Origin: an uncultured bacterium
Lineage (GTDB): Bacteria > Planctomycetota > Phycisphaerae > Phycisphaerales > SM1A02
Length of the DNA: 6,732 bases
Assembly (NCBI GenBank): GCA_903914045.1
Contig: CAIWNO010000086.1
Coordinates: 1-6,732 of the forward strand
Direction of reading: 5' to 3'
Position numbers and translations under genes: made by a program. Shown here piece after piece: positions 1-6,334 of this stretch (the stretch's first letter is position 1; each line of letters begins with the position of its first letter). The notes under the pieces were generated by a model. That model made no database searches, was not told where the DNA came from, and saw nothing but the letters and a program-made list of their open reading frames with translations.

Positions 1-353
1 AAAATCAACAAGCCTTCAAACGCGTCCAAGCGTTCCACCGCAAAATCCATCACGGTTCCAGCCTCGGGCGCGCTTTCAAATTGGTTCAGCGGACACACGC
101 CTTGGCTCTTGGGTCCAAACTCAACCATCACATCGCCACCTTGCACGCGGATAATTGTTCCAGTGCGGGTGTGGCCATCGCCCTTCACTTTGGGCAGGGC
201 TTTCTTTTCCGGAATAATTCCCAGCATGTCGTTTTCGCTCAACCCCGCCAAAGCTTGCTCCATTTCTTGAGCAAGCAAGTCGTCCATTTTAAATGGCGTT
301 GCGGCAGATTGCGAGGCGGGCGGATTTGATGGCTCGTTGGGCGGTATTGACAT
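1..353 (-). CDS. S1 RNA-binding-domain protein (ribosomal protein S1 family), 5' part only
   Basis: Reading the minus strand from the ATG at 353-351, the frame stays open for 117 codons to the left edge, so only the N-terminal part is present. Residues 1-22 (MSIPPNEPSNPPASQSAATP and on) are Pro/Ser/Ala-rich and probably disordered. Residues 23-62 look helical and charged (MDDLLAQEMEQALAGL). From about residue 63 an S1-type OB fold begins: RTGTIIRVQGGDVMVEFG, then PKSQGVCPLNQFE, then AGTVMDFAVERLDAFEGLL. This follows the usual S1 pattern of G-x-V, then D-V-x-V-x-x-G-x-K-S-x-G, then P-x-x-Q-F. S1 domains bind single-stranded RNA; ribosomal protein S1 carries several and helps load mRNA on the 30S subunit. 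How many domains follow cannot be seen, so the choice between rpsA and a smaller S1 protein is open. No strong Shine-Dalgarno precedes the start. The gene is divergent from the pilus operon. Confidence 0.85.
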   Translation of the reverse strand, partial: MSIPPNEPSNPPASQSAATPFKMDDLLAQEMEQALAGLSENDMLGIIPEKKALPKVKGDGHTRTGTIIRVQGGDVMVEFGPKSQGVCPLNQFESAPEAGTVMDFAVERLDAFEGLLI

Positions 354-444
354 GTTGTTTCTAGGTGAGGCAGGGCATCCTATCCACGAATCGTCCCATT
401 TGGGTGCAACTTATGGCAACAGAATCAGTCATGATTGCGTAAAG

Positions 445-471
445 TTGAGCACCCTTGAGGCGTCCGCTCAA
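445..471. promoter_or_regulatory. Cluster of three TTGAG half-sites, possible operator
   Basis: TTGAG occurs at 445-449 and again at 455-459, exactly 10 bases (about one helical turn) apart, and in inverted form as CTCAA at 467-471. TTGAGC at 445-450 and GCTCAA at 466-471 form a perfect six-base inverted repeat. The cluster covers the -35 of the candidate pilM promoter and lies between two divergent genes, which is where a transcription factor could act. No known regulator is recognised from the motif. Confidence 0.3.
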
Positions 472-482
472 ATAGGTATATT
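455..482 (+). promoter_or_regulatory. Candidate sigma70 promoter for the pilM operon
   Basis: TTGAGG at 455-460 (-35) and TATATT at 477-482 (-10) are separated by 16 bases, which would start transcription near 489-490 and give a 5' leader of about 100 bases before the ATG at 589. The match is good but not perfect, and the call rests on sequence alone. Confidence 0.45.
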
Positions 483-504
483 CTCAGACCTCGATTTTCT
501 GAGA
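482..504. repeat. Inverted repeat TCTCAG/CTGAGA at the predicted pilM start site
   Basis: TCTCAG at 482-487 and CTGAGA at 499-504 are perfect complements separated by 11 bases. The element begins at the last base of the candidate -10 box and spans the predicted start of transcription, so it could be an operator. Only the right arm and loop would be fully in the transcript, so it is less likely to act as an RNA hairpin. Confidence 0.3.
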
Positions 505-588
505 TGTATTTGACCTAACTCTAGACCACCACATTCGAATTGAATTTGAAATTGACATCCAAACCACTTACGAGAAAATCTGAACCGC

Positions 589-2775
589 ATGGCCAAGAAT
601 AAATCTGCATGGGGCCTTGAAATTGGCGCGCACGCTATCAAGGCCATTCGTCTGGAAAATAATGGCGGTGAAGCCACCATCACGGACTTCGCGTGCATTC
701 CACACGGCAAGCCATTGACCACTCCCGATGTTGATGTGACTGAAATGACTCGTCTCACTATTGGGCAATTAATGGTTGCCAAGAATCTTGATGATCAAAC
801 CGTGGTCATGTCTCTTCCTGGACATTCGGCGCTGGCGCGTTTCGCCAAATTGCCGCCAGTAGAACCCAAGATGATTCAAAACATTGTCAAGTTTGAAGCG
901 GTGCAGCAAATTCCGTTTCCAATTGAAGAAGTCGAGTGGGATTATCAAACATTTGTTAGCGCCGACAATCCTGAAGTGGAAGTTGGAATTTTTGCCGTCA
1001 CCAAAGAACGCATTCAGGAAAAACTGAAGCTGTACGCCGAATTCAATCTTCGTCCAGAGATTGTCACGTTGGGGCCTTTGGCGGTCTTTAATGCAATGTC
1101 GTATGACCTTTCGTTGCCCGCGGACCACAAGCCCGTGATTATTTTGGACATCGGAACGCAATCAAGCGATGTGGTTGTCGCCGACAACAGTCGATGTTGG
1201 ATTCGCACTTTCCCGCTTGGTGGAACGCATTTCACAGAAGCTCTTGTAACTGCCTTTAAACTGTCCTATGGCAAAGCGGACAGTTTGAAAGCCAACAGCG
1301 CCATCAGCCAGCATGCCCGACTCATGATGCAAGCCATGCGTCCAGTCTTTGGTGATTTGGTGCAAGAAGTCCAGCGCTCTATCGGTCACTATCAAATGAA
1401 TCATCCTGAAAGTCCCCTGAACACGGTGTTGGCTGTTGGAAGCACGTTTCGCATTCCTGGGCTGCGAAAATTTTTGGGTCAGCAATTAAATGTGGAGATT
1501 GAGCGGGTAGATGACTTCAAAAGAATCCGTATCGAAGGCAGAGAAGCAGCTGATTTTTCGGCAAATTCAATGAATTTTGTCACCGCGTATGGGCTTGCTC
1601 TTCAAGGCATTGGTCTGAGCCGCATCAGCGTCAATCTTGCGCCGGTGAGCGGGCTGAAGGAAAAAGTGTGGGCCGCTAAAAATAAATGGTTCATTGCCGC
1701 CGCAAGCATCGCGGTCGTTGGTTCTGCGGCCATGTTTGCGGCTCCAACATTGAATCACCAACATTTGGAATCGCTCGATTTGTCCAAGATCACATTGGTC
1801 ATCAAAAAAGGCGAGCAACTTCAAAGTCAATTGAAGGAAGTCAATGCTGCGGGCAATGCGGGCGCGCTTTCGCTCAACATGGAGCGCCTTTTAAATGAGC
1901 GCAATGTGTGGCCGTGCATTGTCAATGACGCCGTGCAAAGCACGTTGTCCGCCAATCCAACGGATGAAGTCACCGCCACAAATTTTGAAGTGATTCAAAA
2001 AATTCCTGCAGCCGATCGCAAGCGCATCGTGCTTGAAAATTTGTCTGGAAAATATTCTTTTGATGAGGCAGCAAACAAGCGAAACATTGTGGTCACCATG
2101 AATATTGAATTCGCCAATCCAGGAAAGAAAACATTCCTAAAGGATTCCATTCAAAAATGGCTGCGCGACAACGCCGATCGAGGCGACAAAGTTCCTTACA
2201 TCATTCTTCCTGATTCCATTGCCTTGAGTGGGGAATTAAGCGAAAGGGTCATGCCAGGCGGCTCGACTGGCAAAGGCAAGGATGGTCAATCCGCTGCAAG
2301 TGAAGGTGACATCTCTTTAGGTGATAGTGGAGGTGTTGGCGGCATTGGCAAAGGCGCTGGAACCAACGCCGGCGGTGACCCCAACGGCGGCGGTGACACC
2401 AGTGGCGAAGCAGGGAGTAGTGGAGTGGCAAGTGGCTCCTCTGGGCGTGGGCGCACTCGGGATGTTGGAACCAAAATCAAAGCCGGCAAGGCCAATATGT
2501 CGCAGGGAACATCCGCCGCAACCGAGGCCATGTCCGAGGCCACCGAGCCAGAACCAGTAGCACAATCCGAAACTCAGACCGAGGTGACCAAGAGCAGTAA
2601 AGCGGGCAACGTAACGGCCGTTGAAGTTGTATTCGATCTTGAAAAATTTGCCCCAATTGAGGATGAACCCACGGTCTATGGTCCCGGCATGACGGTGTAT
2701 CGCGGAGTGATTGTGTTCACAGTCCAACTACGCGATGGCTCCACGGCCAAAGTTGAAGGAACACCTACATCATGA
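589..2775 (+). CDS. pilM: PilM-PilN-like fusion, type IV pilus inner-membrane platform protein
   Basis: Residues 1-340 form an actin-like PilM/FtsA-type ATPase fold. WGLEIGAHAIKAIRLE (8-23) is the first phosphate loop, ILDIGTQSSDVVVAD (185-199) the second, and LAVGSTFRIPGLRKFL (281-296) the adenosine-side segment, with VGS where PilM often has GGG. Canonical PilM is a cytoplasmic protein of about 350 residues and would end here. Instead RISVNLAPV (345-353) resembles the INLLP motif at the N-terminus of PilN, followed by a transmembrane helix at about 367-386. A periplasmic PilN-like region follows to about 555, then a Gly/Ser-rich linker at about 556-625 and a short conserved-looking C-terminal domain at about 672-725 (VTAVEVVFDLEKFAPIEDEP). 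The protein probably organises the cytoplasmic side of a type IV pilus or related machine and joins it to the periplasmic parts. The start is set by the family N-terminus; a purine-rich CGAGAAAA about 10 bases upstream is a weak ribosome site. The stop overlaps the next start. Confidence 0.85.
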   Translation: MAKNKSAWGLEIGAHAIKAIRLENNGGEATITDFACIPHGKPLTTPDVDVTEMTRLTIGQLMVAKNLDDQTVVMSLPGHSALARFAKLPPVEPKMIQNIVKFEAVQQIPFPIEEVEWDYQTFVSADNPEVEVGIFAVTKERIQEKLKLYAEFNLRPEIVTLGPLAVFNAMSYDLSLPADHKPVIILDIGTQSSDVVVADNSRCWIRTFPLGGTHFTEALVTAFKLSYGKADSLKANSAISQHARLMMQAMRPVFGDLVQEVQRSIGHYQMNHPESPLNTVLAVGSTFRIPGLRKFLGQQLNVEIERVDDFKRIRIEGREAADFSANSMNFVTAYGLALQGIGLSRISVNLAPVSGLKEKVWAAKNKWFIAAASIAVVGSAAMFAAPTLNHQHLESLDLSKITLVIKKGEQLQSQLKEVNAAGNAGALSLNMERLLNERNVWPCIVNDAVQSTLSANPTDEVTATNFEVIQKIPAADRKRIVLENLSGKYSFDEAANKRNIVVTMNIEFANPGKKTFLKDSIQKWLRDNADRGDKVPYIILPDSIALSGELSERVMPGGSTGKGKDGQSAASEGDISLGDSGGVGGIGKGAGTNAGGDPNGGGDTSGEAGSSGVASGSSGRGRTRDVGTKIKAGKANMSQGTSAATEAMSEATEPEPVAQSETQTEVTKSSKAGNVTAVEVVFDLEKFAPIEDEPTVYGPGMTVYRGVIVFTVQLRDGSTAKVEGTPTS
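2756..2760 (+). promoter_or_regulatory. Ribosome binding site of the PilO-like gene
   Basis: AAGGA ends 11 bases before the ATG at 2772 and lies inside the last codons of the upstream gene. It supports the ATGA overlap start and hence translational coupling. Confidence 0.5.
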
Positions 2776-4229
2776 ATGTTCCAAAAATAGATCTTAAAGC
2801 CCTGAAAAACATTGACTATTCCAAAGCCGTTGATTTTGCCAAGCGACGCGGAGTATTGGTCTCATCGGGTTTGGTCATACTGATTATTCCACTCACCGCG
2901 TGGTGGTTTCGCGGTGGAATGGTTGATTCCGTTATGGAAATCATGCAGAAGCGAAGCAAGGAATTTGACAAAATCACCTCGCTTGAAAAAGCGTCCGTCA
3001 CAGTGCGCAACGCCACCGGAAATTCAGATACGACATCAGTCACTCTCAATCCTTCACTTATTGAAGCCCTGAAGGCGCGAAACGAATCTCTTGATGGTGA
3101 ACTGAAAGGCGTCTACCAAATCGCGCTTGACCACAATAAAAAAAATCATGACATTGTAAAAACCGCACGAGTTGTTTTTCCGCAACCCAAAGATGAGGAC
3201 AAGGATACGATTGAAGAAGAGTTCAATCCAGCGATTGTTAAGTTGTATGACGATTTTATTACAGCGCAATGGCTCGCCGCACCGCCAAGTATCGCCCAGG
3301 TTGCGCAAGCCGTTCAAAAAGGCGAATCCAATTACATTGAAAGTACGCTCAAAAGAAAAAATCGTTCTGAAGTGATACCCGAAGAAATAAGGGGGCTTGA
3401 AGAGGCTCTTATTTCAGCGCGTATCGCTTTCCTTGGCGAATGGACCCAAGACATTATGGTGTATGTCGATCCCGGCGCCATCCGTAAGCCACGCTTGAAG
3501 GGGGTGCTGTCACTTGACGCCATGTTTGTTCTGCAATGGGATTTTTGGGTTATCCAGGACATCTTCAGCGCAATTTCCAATGTAAATCATGGATCAAAGG
3601 GCATTATCAAAGAACCCGTCAAACGCGTGATGAGCATTCGCATTGACCCACCTACAAGCGCGGATGCCGCTGTTCCAGCCAGTACGGAAACAACTCCTGG
3701 GGAAGAACCTCCAGCGGCAGAACCCCCAGCGGCCGAGCCACCCGCCGAGCCACCCGCCGAAGCCGCGACTGCCGCAGCAACTCCAGGCGCTGAGGTCGCG
3801 TTAACTGGCGAAGCGATTGTGCCAACAACCGAAATTGTGCGTGACTATAAGCGTTCATTCACAGGCTTAAAGTCCTGTCAGTTGTATGACGTACGAAATG
3901 TAAAAATAAAGATAGTCGTGGCTACGGCGGACATTTTAAAAGTCATTGATGAATTTTCAAAACAAAATTTCATGGCGGTGACGCAATTGTCCATGGCGCC
4001 AGCAAATACTTTTCTTGCCGCTCGCCAAGGGTATATCTACGGAATGGAGCCTTGCAGCGAAGTGTCAATGGTTTTACAAACGGTGTGGCTACGCGATTGG
4101 ACATCGGAGTTCATGCCAGTGGCTTTAAAAAATACAATTGGAACCCTCGGCGTGGACAAACCAGTTGAACCAGCCGCCGAACCAGCCGCAAAAGAAAGTA
4201 AACAGAATAATGAGGAGCCGAAATCATGA
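2772..4229 (+). CDS. PilO-like bitopic pilus platform protein (Amuc_1100-like architecture)
   Basis: A short basic N-terminus (KRR at 24-26) precedes one transmembrane helix at about 28-47 (VLVSSGLVILIIPLTAWWF), so most of the 485 residues should lie in the periplasm. Residues 51-130 look helical and may form a coiled coil (SVMEIMQKRSKEFDKITSLE; LIEALKARNESLDGELKGVY). A first alpha/beta domain spans about 150-293, then a Pro/Ala/Glu linker at about 297-345. A last domain at about 361-443 has strand, helix, strand pattern (VKIKIVVATADILKVIDEF, then FMAVTQLSM, then EVSMVLQTVWL). This order of coiled coil, ferredoxin-like fold and Ala/Pro insert matches PilO-type proteins and, by eye, Amuc_1100 of Akkermansia, although canonical PilO is only about 200 residues. 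The position directly after a PilM-PilN fusion fits the PilO role. The C-terminal tail (about 464-485) is again Pro/Ala/Glu/Lys-rich. The family call is an inference from architecture and order. Confidence 0.6.
   Translation: MNVPKIDLKALKNIDYSKAVDFAKRRGVLVSSGLVILIIPLTAWWFRGGMVDSVMEIMQKRSKEFDKITSLEKASVTVRNATGNSDTTSVTLNPSLIEALKARNESLDGELKGVYQIALDHNKKNHDIVKTARVVFPQPKDEDKDTIEEEFNPAIVKLYDDFITAQWLAAPPSIAQVAQAVQKGESNYIESTLKRKNRSEVIPEEIRGLEEALISARIAFLGEWTQDIMVYVDPGAIRKPRLKGVLSLDAMFVLQWDFWVIQDIFSAISNVNHGSKGIIKEPVKRVMSIRIDPPTSADAAVPASTETTPGEEPPAAEPPAAEPPAEPPAEAATAAATPGAEVALTGEAIVPTTEIVRDYKRSFTGLKSCQLYDVRNVKIKIVVATADILKVIDEFSKQNFMAVTQLSMAPANTFLAARQGYIYGMEPCSEVSMVLQTVWLRDWTSEFMPVALKNTIGTLGVDKPVEPAAEPAAKESKQNNEEPKS
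3705..3758 (+). repeat. In-frame tandem repeat encoding EPPAA/EPPA units
   Basis: Two 15-base units (GAACCTCCAGCGGCA and GAACCCCCAGCGGCC) are followed by two identical 12-base units (GAGCCACCCGCC). They encode EPPAA, EPPAA, EPPA, EPPA at residues 312-329 of the PilO-like protein. The two identical units suggest recent slippage or duplication. The array extends the linker between the two periplasmic domains. Confidence 0.85.
4212..4217 (+). promoter_or_regulatory. Shine-Dalgarno of the third operon gene
   Basis: GAGGAG lies 8 bases before the ATG at 4226, the best ribosome site in the operon. It sits inside the end of the preceding gene and fixes the start at the ATGA overlap. Confidence 0.75.
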
Positions 4230-6109
4230 AAGGTATTTCTCTGGTCGAACGGCATTTTGAAAAAGCGGTCACAGTTCTTGTGGCGCTTTTGCTATGCGGT
4301 TATTTGGCTTACGATTATTTGCAACCCCAAATCGTCAAGATGGGCACAAAGACAGATGTTGGTCCAACCGATGTGAATGGACAACTTGAGAAGCAGGCAG
4401 GACAACTGGAAATAAAGCAGAACTCGCAGCAAAATCCAATTCAATTTCAGTCATTTGAGCCGGGTGCAGCTAAAAAATCCTATCAATCCAAGTTGGGTGA
4501 AATTGTCTCGTCACAGCCCCACGAAATTCCCAAAAATGCCCCAAGTTTGGCAACCAAACTCATGCCCAAGGCACAAGTTGGTGTGAATTGGTGGCACCAA
4601 CCAACTTTCGCGGCTCCAATCATGGTCTCTCCTGTGGCGTGGTTTGGGGACGCACTGGAACCCAAAGCCACTGCCAAAAATCAGAAACTTCAAGAATTTG
4701 TGGGACCAACTTCAAATCCAGCAAATTTAGATGTCATTTGGACCAAGCCCACCGCGCGAATTAATTTGAAGGACATTCGCGCCGAATATCTTAAGGAAGA
4801 CCTAGCAAAGACTCCGCCCCGCAAAGTTGCGCCAGCAAATTGGCGCAACAACGCCGTGTATTTCATAGATGTTGTTTTTCAAAGACAAGAGCAATTCCAA
4901 GATGGGTCTTGGGGTAAAGAAGAACAAGTGCCATTAATGTTTGGCGCGGACTTGTTCCGTGGAAAGACCTTTACGAATCGCAATGAAATTTTTGCGATAC
5001 TGCGCGAGCAATCCGTTGAGACACAAATTTGTCAACCTGATTTTTATCCCACGCAGATAAAGAATTCCGCCGCAGGAAAAAAAACAGTCGCCTCAAACGC
5101 GGGTAATCAATCGACTGCGCCAGTGGGCGATCCCAAAAAAATCAAGGACCTTGAAAAGCTCAAGGCCGAGTTGGCGGATGTCCAGACTAAATTGCAAGAA
5201 GCCGGTGGCGAATGGGACGCCGAGATGGCTAAAAAAGAAAATGCGGATCGAAAGAAAAAAGGCTCTGGTGGAGATTCGGGTGGCGGAGGAAAGGGTGGCG
5301 GTAGTGGCGGTGTTGGCGGCGGAGCCAGTGGTGGAGCGAGTGGCGGCGAAACGTCTGGCACGGACAAGCGCAAGCGACTTGCCCTTACCGATAAATTTCG
5401 AGATCTGGCTAAAAAAGTAAAGGTTTTGACCAAGGAATTGGCAAGTCCAATTACCAAGCCAATTGATCCAAGCGAAAATCCTGAGCAGGGAACTGCCATT
5501 GAATCCAATATAGATTTCATAGATGTTTGGACACATGATTTGACGGTTCCTCCTGGCAAAACATTTCGTTATCGATGTCAAGTTCAAATCTTCAATCAAT
5601 TTTTCGGCAAAGAATTTCTTTTGGTGAAAGAGCAACTTGAGCTTGCAAAAGAATTCGCAATCAACACTCCATGGAGCCAGTGGTCCGAACCGATTTATGT
5701 TCCTAAGAAAGTCATGTACTTCGCGGATTCGGGCACGTTGGGCGAATCAGGAACTAGGCAATCCGTTTCATTCAATGTCTACACGCTTCGCAAAGGTGCT
5801 TGGTACAAAATGGATCCCAATCCATCGTTTGAGCCAGGGCAATCAATTGTGTTTAAGGAAAAATTGGATGCTGAAAATAGCAGCGCAACATTTGTGGATA
5901 CCGATTCAGGTTGGTTTGTTGTTGATGTCATAGATGATCCAAATGCGGTGCCAGAAAAGAACCGTCCAAATCTTCCAGCCGTTGTCCTGCGTCGCCAGGA
6001 CGGTGAAGGTGCGATTGAAATTCGCTATCCAACAATTGACAAGAAAAATCCCAGCATAATCTTGTTAGAAAACTTGGTGAAAGAGGCGAAAAAAAACAAG
6101 CCGGCCTAA
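4226..6109 (+). CDS. Large single-pass periplasmic protein of unknown family, third gene of the pilus operon
   Basis: I do not recognise a named family. A 14-residue N-terminus precedes one transmembrane helix at about 15-32 (VTVLVALLLCGYLAYDYL), so about 590 residues should be periplasmic. Residues 45-165 are Gln/Pro/Lys-rich with a conserved-looking NWWHQPTFAAPIMVSPVAWFG (121-141). A first beta-rich module spans about 166-275 (VYFIDVVFQRQEQFQDGSW at 211-229). Residues 303-345 form a highly charged helix (KIKDLEKLKAELADVQTKL), then a Gly/Ser-rich stretch at 347-377, then a second charged helix (RLALTDKFRDLAKKVKVLTKEL, 384-405). The second module at about 429-500 has FIDVWTHDLTVPPGKTFRYR and, near its end, PWSQWSEPIYVP, a pattern like fibronectin type III folds. 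A final beta-rich part ends near 602. Gene order puts it where PilP stands in pilMNOP operons, but it is far longer and has no convincing lipobox. A role in the pilus or secretion platform is an inference from context only. Confidence 0.8.
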   Translation: MKGISLVERHFEKAVTVLVALLLCGYLAYDYLQPQIVKMGTKTDVGPTDVNGQLEKQAGQLEIKQNSQQNPIQFQSFEPGAAKKSYQSKLGEIVSSQPHEIPKNAPSLATKLMPKAQVGVNWWHQPTFAAPIMVSPVAWFGDALEPKATAKNQKLQEFVGPTSNPANLDVIWTKPTARINLKDIRAEYLKEDLAKTPPRKVAPANWRNNAVYFIDVVFQRQEQFQDGSWGKEEQVPLMFGADLFRGKTFTNRNEIFAILREQSVETQICQPDFYPTQIKNSAAGKKTVASNAGNQSTAPVGDPKKIKDLEKLKAELADVQTKLQEAGGEWDAEMAKKENADRKKKGSGGDSGGGGKGGGSGGVGGGASGGASGGETSGTDKRKRLALTDKFRDLAKKVKVLTKELASPITKPIDPSENPEQGTAIESNIDFIDVWTHDLTVPPGKTFRYRCQVQIFNQFFGKEFLLVKEQLELAKEFAINTPWSQWSEPIYVPKKVMYFADSGTLGESGTRQSVSFNVYTLRKGAWYKMDPNPSFEPGQSIVFKEKLDAENSSATFVDTDSGWFVVDVIDDPNAVPEKNRPNLPAVVLRRQDGEGAIEIRYPTIDKKNPSIILLENLVKEAKKNKPA

Positions 6110-6119
6110 AAAATGCCGG
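6101..6119 (+). terminator. Weak hairpin at the end of the pilus operon
   Basis: CCGGC at 6101-6105 pairs with GCCGG at 6115-6119 around a 9-base A-rich loop that includes the stop codon. No proper U-tract follows (the next bases are GCTCAGCC), so this is at most a weak or Rho-assisted end, or an mRNA 3' stabiliser. Confidence 0.25.
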
Positions 6120-6152
6120 GCTCAGCCTGCTTTCCTTGTAAGAACCAACATT

Positions 6153-6169
6153 CGTGCTCCACCAGCACG
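6153..6169. repeat. Short perfect hairpin downstream of the operon
   Basis: CGTGCT at 6153-6158 and AGCACG at 6164-6169 pair perfectly around the loop CCACC. No T-run follows on either strand. It may help end the operon transcript or shield its 3' end. Confidence 0.35.
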
Positions 6170-6193
6170 CCACTTACCCAACCTCGCGGTCAT

Positions 6194-6202
6194 TTATCCA
6201 CA
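6194..6202 (+). promoter_or_regulatory. Perfect DnaA-box 9-mer upstream of the rRNA promoter
   Basis: TTATCCACA matches the E. coli R1-type DnaA box (TTATNCACA) at all positions. It lies in an A/T-rich stretch about 21 bases upstream of the -35 of the 23S promoter. Binding by DnaA is possible, but a single 9-mer can arise by chance. No further perfect copies were noticed nearby. Confidence 0.4.
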
Positions 6203-6223
6203 ATTTTCCCATGTTTCATAGGC

Positions 6224-6251
6224 TTGACAGGCTACGAAACATCATTACAAT
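6224..6251 (+). promoter_or_regulatory. Near-consensus sigma70 promoter of the 23S rRNA gene
   Basis: A perfect TTGACA (6224-6229), a 16-base spacer and TACAAT (6246-6251, one mismatch to TATAAT) make this the strongest promoter in the window. It faces the 23S gene. The A/T-rich bases at 6191-6220 just upstream could act as an UP element. Transcription would start near 6258, giving a leader of about 380 bases. AGGCT is repeated directly on both sides of the -35 core. Confidence 0.8.
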
Positions 6252-6267
6252 CATCGACCTTCCATAA

Positions 6268-6279
6268 AGGGCTTGCCCT
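6268..6279 (+). other. Small hairpin near the start of the 23S leader
   Basis: AGGG and CCCT pair around a CTTG tetraloop about 10 bases after the predicted transcription start. It is short, and its function is unknown. Confidence 0.3.
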
Positions 6280-6289
6280 GTATGAAAGG

Positions 6290-6313
6290 CGACGAAAGTC
6301 GGCTCTTTAATAA
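6290..6313 (+). promoter_or_regulatory. boxB-like hairpin plus boxA, rRNA antitermination signal
   Basis: CGAC (6290-6293), GAAA and GTCG (6298-6301) form a GNRA-capped hairpin. It is followed at once by GCTCTTTAATAA (6302-6313), which matches the rrn boxA core GCTCTTTAA of E. coli exactly over nine bases. In known systems boxA RNA binds NusB/NusE and lets polymerase pass Rho-dependent stops in untranslated rRNA operons. AGACAAT at 6321-6327 also occurs at almost the same distance from boxA in E. coli rrn leaders as I remember them, and a G/T-rich stretch follows that could stand for boxC. Confidence 0.7.
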
Positions 6314-6334
6314 GTAAATGAGACAATGGTTTGA

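Noticed and set aside
81..329. 82-codon plus-strand open frame
   Set aside because: It lies antisense to the S1-domain gene, whose domain match is strong, and its own translation shows no family pattern.
552..580. TTGACA at 552-557 as the pilM -35
   Set aside because: At 16-18 bases downstream there is only AAAATC-like sequence, a poor -10, and the start of transcription would fall almost on the ATG.
2286..2543. Proline-rich open frame on the minus strand
   Set aside because: It is the antisense of the Gly/Ser-rich linker of the PilM-PilN fusion. The composition is a by-product of GGC/GGT codons read backwards.
4268..4297. Lipoprotein signal in the third gene (LLLC at residues 21-24)
   Set aside because: The residue before the Cys is Leu rather than Gly/Ala/Ser, and the hydrophobic segment continues past it, so a plain transmembrane anchor fits better.
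5093..5635. 180-codon open frame on the minus strand
   Set aside because: It is antisense to the third operon gene across its Gly-rich and charged-helix parts. Its protein has no domain pattern, and the plus-strand frame is clearly the coding one.
6113..6310. 65-codon open frame between the pilus operon and 23S
   Set aside because: It runs through the rRNA promoter and boxA, has no ribosome site and gives no recognisable protein.
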